In this document: positions 59,398-64,000 of the stretch, in pieces
Numbering within the stretch: the stretch's first letter is position 1
Layout of the letters: the number at the start of each line of letters is the position of its first letter
Assembly (NCBI GenBank): GCA_033030425.1
Contig: JAUFSD010000003.1
Span: forward strand, 1,116,001 to 1,180,000
DNA from: Verpa conica
Lineage: Eukaryota; Ascomycota; Pezizomycetes; Pezizales; Morchellaceae
Direction of reading: 5' to 3'
Length of the DNA: 64,000 nt
The notes under the pieces: generated by a model
What the model was told of the DNA's origin: nothing
The model's input: only the letters and a program-made list of their open reading frames with translations
The model's database searches: none
Position numbers and translations under genes: made by a program

Positions 59398-60349
59398 TTA
59401 ACCAATTTTAATTAGATATTCTCCTATAGACACAAAAAAAGAGTTTGTAAGGGGGATAACAAACTTTGTGTGGCTTCCCCGAGCAACCAACTCATCCTTT
59501 TCGTTACGGAAAGTAATGCTCGTAAAGGAAAGTGTTTTGCCGACTTTATAGTTCATTTCGTTGTCAGCCACATGGGGTCGAGATGTGAGTCGTTTTTGTT
59601 GATGATACTTACATTTATCGCAGTTTGCTTCAGCACGAATGGTATTACCGACTGGCCCTCCGGACGAGAGGTAGGTTACTAGAATAAATCGTAAGGCCAA
59701 TTGTTTATCTTAAGAGCTTTACACACCTACTATTGATATCCGTGCTTACTCCAGTTGAGTACAACCCTTTTGAAGCAACTGCTAAAGAGCCCCCTAGGTC
59801 AACTAATAGACTTATTTACTTAACATTAGCGAACCATTAATAATTATATTAAATCCAGGGACGGAGGCCTTGCCCATTGAAGCAATTGTACCACCATGGA
59901 GTATCCCAAGTCTGTTCTTTGAAAATGAGTAAAAAATGTTAGGAAATTTCATCTTATTCTATTATTCGAGGCATGAAACACACAGTGTGGTGTTTTTCGA
60001 CCTGAAGCTCGAAGTTCACTTTTCCAGGCTCAGCATGAGTGATTTTCAGCTTTATAACACATACCCGCCAATAAGTCAACTATGAGCTATGGCAGCATAT
60101 AATATTTAGCCAGGGCAGGTTAATATCACGTTTTGTAGTAATCTATGAATACATTTAGTAAGATTTCCTTTACCTATAGAGGTGACTTGAAGTAAGAGAT
60201 CCACTATTACCTTGGCTCTAATCCACTAGACTCCAAGAAGGATGACCACACCTAAGTTACCAAATACACAAGTTAGTCAATCCCTTCCACAAAGGTGAAT
60301 TAGAGCAGGGACTAACAGAGCGAACGAATTTGAGAGTAGGGGTTGTCAT
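59398..60349 (-). CDS. ACOT13-like acyl-CoA thioesterase (hotdog fold, 4HBT)
   Basis: A highly fragmented gene assembled from frame and family blocks: exons 60349-60317, 60251-60211, 60142-60130 (13-base microexon, tentative), 60049-59984, 59916-59874, 59802-59731, 59678-59613 and 59543-59398; 159 residues. MTTPTLKFVRSVWSSFLESSG leads into LKITHAEPGKVNFELQVEKHHT, the active-site motif NRLGILHGGTIASMVDLGGSLAVAS, STDINITYLSSGGPVGNTIRAEA and KFGKTLSFTSITFRN...ELVARGSHTKF. This is the Acot13/Them2 family, which hydrolyses long-chain acyl-CoA, mostly at mitochondria. The intron between ATGG (59874) and TTGACC (59802) needs a GC donor. The first acceptor and the microexon are the weakest points. 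A TATATAA lies just before the ATG. It is divergent from GatA with 204 bp between starts. Confidence 0.82.
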
Positions 60350-60553
60350 TTTATATAGGGATACCAAAAGGTGGGTATCTCCGGCTATGGGTCAAAACGG
60401 CCAAGCCCATAATGGCTCTAGAATATTGCCGGGTAACTGAGATTGGATATCTTAAAGTTACCCTGCCTATCTTAACGAAAGTTCTTTTTTCTTTTGAGCC
60501 TCATCTAGAACCACCTGCGCCATAAGAAACTTTCAATTCACCTTTTAGCTACC
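60350..60553. promoter_or_regulatory. Short divergent promoter thioesterase/GatA
   Basis: Only 204 bp separate the two start codons, so the core promoters must be compact or shared. A TATATAA element at 60352-60358, in minus-strand orientation, is 3-10 bp before the thioesterase ATG, unusually close. No other motif is identified. Confidence 0.45.
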
Positions 60554-62689
60554 ATGAGTCGGGTTCACATGATCAGGAAGTATATGAAGGCAATAAAGGA
60601 CAATACACATCTAAATGCCTTCATTTCGGTAAAGCCAACGGAAGTGCTCGTCGAAGAAGCTAAATCCGCCGATTCACGATGGTATCAGTGTAAGTGTAGA
60701 AACTTGAGTAGCTCCGCATATAGATATATAATAACGATATTTATAGCACCTACACTAAGCTCTCCTATTAATGGAAAAATTATTGCTATAAAGGATAATA
60801 TATGCACCACCGAGCTACCAACCACATGTGCTTCCGAGATGCTGCGAGGTTAGGATCAATTTGGTATTAGGGTAATAAAAACTGAGGATTAGAACTCCAG
60901 GCTATGTTTCTCCATACGAAGCAACCGTAGTTCAAAATCTAAAGGATTCTGGAGCAATTATCATAGGGAAGACCAACATGGACGAGTTTGGAATGGGGTA
61001 AGCAAAAAAGAACCCTAAAGTCACTAGCCCCTAGCATGATGATGATGATGATGATTATTCATAAATACATGGAGCCCTAGGGCTAAGGTATTCGCACTGC
61101 ACACTGCGCACTTATCAAAAATAACAACAAAGAAAATACAAACACACCCTCAGCTCCTCTACTCTGCTTCACCGCCTGCTACACTCTCTCTTTCTTCCCA
61201 CAAATCCCCCCATCCCCATTCCTCTTCTCTGTCTTCCCCTTCTCTCCCCACATCTGCCTCTCCGACCCCTCTCGCCTTCCTTAGCCCCTAGCATATATAT
61301 CTGATACAGAATAGTAGATAACAAGGAGCCAACAGATCTCATTCGATATACTCAGTTTTTGATGCCGTTTCAGGACCAAGTTTGGTAGGAGTTCCACCTA
61401 GATCTGCTGGTGGAAGCTCGGGTGGAAGTGCCACCGCAGTAGCCTCCAAAATGTGTGATGCGTATGTACCCCACTAAAATTCACTCCTAGGCGAAACGGA
61501 CTCTAAGTTGAGTTTTATAGTGCACTAGGTACAGATACCGGTGGATCTGTTCGGCTTCCTGCATCTTATTGTGGGGTGGTGGGCTTTAAGCCCTCCTATG
61601 GTATGCTTTCCCGCTGGGGAGTGATTGCATACGCAAACTCCCTGGATACCGTGGGAATATTGGGGCAGAATGTCTCGGGTGTGAGGAAAATTTTTGGTAT
61701 GAAAAGGCCAAGCCAACAATACCTCGGGGAGCTGTTTGTTGTTTTTTGTCTTTTATCGGTATTGACATATATTGTAGAGGCAATAAATAGACACGACCCC
61801 AACGACCCTACCAGTCTCTCCAATCAAACTCGAGATTATATTAAAGAGAAACTAGAAATGGAAACTATACCCAATGGTTCATTACGGATAGGCATCCCCC
61901 AGGTTTGTGAAAATCAGCCCTCCCTAGTATTGCAACCTTACTAATTATGATGATAATAAGGAATATAATGTCGAAGAACTCACACCAAGTGTTCGTGAGG
62001 CCTGGAGGAATGTAATAAAACAGATGAGCAAATTAGGTCATACAATTATCAATATCTCCTTACCTCATACAAAACACGCACTATCAGCATACTACGTCCT
62101 TGCGCCAGCCGAGGCTTCATCCAACCTAGCAAAATATGACGGTGTACGCTACGGCCATCGCGCAGAACAAGACCGCAGTGGGGAGGAGGAAATACTGTTC
62201 GCACCCACGCGACAAACTGGGTTCGGGGATGAGGTCCGTCGGAGAATCCTGATGGGTGCTTATGCACTTAGCTCTCAGGCCAAGGACAACTACTTCATCC
62301 AAGCACAGAAAGTGCGGAGGCTTATACAGAAGGATTTTGATGATTGTTTTGTTCAGCCAAACTGGCTGACATATCATGGGAAGAAAGGAGGGCACCCAAG
62401 AAGAGGCAATGTGGACGTTATAATCACACCTTGCTCACTGTCAGCAGCGCCGCTATTGGAGGATATAAAGGGCCAGAACTCACCGCTAGATTCGTATGTC
62501 AATGATGTGCTGACTGTACCTGCGAACTTGGCAGGGATCCCAGCAATTAGTATTCCCGTCAAGGTGGTTGGTAAAGAGAACAAATGTGGACTTCCAATTG
62601 GTATACAGATTATGGCGCAATTTGGCGATGAAGAGACTATGTGGAAGGTTGCAAAGATTGTAGAGGAGTTCTCGACTACAAAAGAGTAA
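60554..62689 (+). CDS. HER2: Mitochondrial glutamyl-tRNA(Gln) amidotransferase subunit A
   Basis: Exons 60554-60689, 60747-60848, 60901-60997, 61336-61461, 61521-61696, 61778-61902 and 61961-62689 encode 496 residues. The amidase signature with the Ser-cisSer-Lys triad is complete: AIKDN (Lys61), [10 protein letters not shown] and [12 protein letters not shown]. Also [36 protein letters not shown], and C-terminal [15 protein letters not shown] with [10 protein letters not shown]. Together with the B and F subunits it amidates Glu-tRNA(Gln) to Gln-tRNA(Gln) for mitochondrial translation. The N-terminus is short and weakly basic. Intron 3 (60998-61335) is 338 bp because of an inserted repeat; the other introns are 52-81 bp. 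Confidence 0.94.
61025..61294 (-). mobile_element. SINE/LINE-like insertion in GatA intron 3, with 13-bp target duplication
   Basis: TAGCCCCTAGCAT at 61025-61037 and again at 61282-61294 flank a 244-bp insert. Removing the insert and one copy leaves an 81-bp intron, like its neighbours. On the minus strand the insert runs from a purine-rich start (AGGAAGGCGAGAGG) to GGGCTCCATGTATTTATGA and ends in a (ATC)n tail (61038-61054). A microsatellite 3' tail plus a target duplication of about 13 bp is the signature of retrotransposition by a non-LTR machinery. I see no tRNA-like A/B boxes. A related 3' segment occurs at 25243-25330. Confidence 0.65.
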
Positions 62690-63141
62690 ACATAAATCTA
62701 ATTAAAATTCATTTATAATATGGATTTCCAGATAGAATTAATCTAACTACTGCCTACTACCTCAAATATTTCTACCCTATCTCTCATCATATGAGGTATA
62801 ACCTGACACTCCATCATTGAGCCCCACTCTATATGACTGCTCACTAGAAATCCCCACCCAATCTTGATCCAACATCCGTATTATCTTTGCTTAACATCAC
62901 AGGATCTCAAGTCATATCTTACCCATTAAACTACCAGCGATTAAGTTTAGGTCCCTCTTTACAGCCCACTTCAGCTTCCCCAGTCTATAAGCTAAATTCT
63001 CCAATAATTACCCCAGGAAAGCATAACTATAAACCTAAGTAGATAGATGGTTTGATCTTTATTTCTCAGGAGTAACTATGAACCACAAGTCTTGTGGATT
63101 TTAGAATAATACGTTGCAAGGACTAACATGGTGGAAACCTC
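62690..63141. other. Convergent gap between GatA and MEC1
   Basis: 452 bp of 3' flanking DNA of two converging genes. No repeat or gene is recognised. Confidence 0.4.

Positions 63142-64000
<859 letters not shown>

Overview
The window is nuclear DNA from a filamentous ascomycete (Pezizomycotina). The genes are split by many short introns (mostly 50-75 bp) with CTAAC/CTGAC-like branch sites just upstream of the acceptor. Several families are typical of this group: an HTF1/HOX2-type homeobox factor, the fungal complex I 21 kDa subunit and Mcp1. Long AT-rich, gene-poor spacers and repeat debris suggest an expanded genome, for example an early-diverging class such as Pezizomycetes. I cannot fix the species from the sequence alone.

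Layout, left to right: the 3' part of the spliceosomal helicase Aquarius (2-2019,+); a 4.5-kb AT-rich spacer; ESCRT-III DID2/CHMP1 (6543-7407,+), convergent with a homeobox developmental regulator (8429-10192,-) that has about 7.7 kb of non-coding DNA upstream; THO complex subunit HPR1/THOC1 (17923-20245,-); an intronless 692-codon gene with a degenerate RNase H fold (23014-25092,-); a repeat-rich spacer; an F-box/Cys-rich protein (28025-28771,-); tRNA-Ala(AGC) (29535-29606); eIF3g (30218-31191,-) and, divergently, a C2H2 protein (32579-33212,+); the divergent mitochondrial pair MCP1/ETR1 (33665-36090); a second tRNA-Ala(AGC) (36508-36579); MED17 (37791-39738,+), convergent with a complex I 21 kDa subunit (39829-40635,-), which is divergent from CSM3/SWI3 (40881-41889,+); SKI2 (42526-46889,+); an importin-7/8 homologue (47890-51758,+); tRNA-His guanylyltransferase THG1 (53704-54706,-), divergent from a hydroxyacyl-CoA dehydrogenase (55333-56453,+); a MITE-rich spacer; an ACOT13-like thioesterase (59398-60349,-), divergent from mitochondrial GatA/HER2 (60554-62689,+); and the 3' end of the checkpoint kinase MEC1/ATR (63142-64000,-).

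The genes are mostly conserved housekeeping functions: RNA processing, export, decay and translation (AQR, THO, SKI2, eIF3g, THG1, tRNAs), mitochondrial function (ETR1, MCP1, complex I, GatA, HADH, thioesterase) and genome maintenance (CSM3, MEC1). Four divergent pairs have short shared promoters and often share a mitochondrial theme. I rebuilt about 78 introns by joining conserved protein blocks. Four of them fit only GC-AG splicing, a high share.

The most unusual items are the intronless RNase H-like gene with substituted catalytic residues, a SINE/LINE-like insertion with target duplication inside a GatA intron and a related sequence near 25.3 kb, a 394-bp MITE with 15-bp perfect inverted ends, a family of palindromic repeats, and strong intergenic enrichment of the palindrome TACATGTA.
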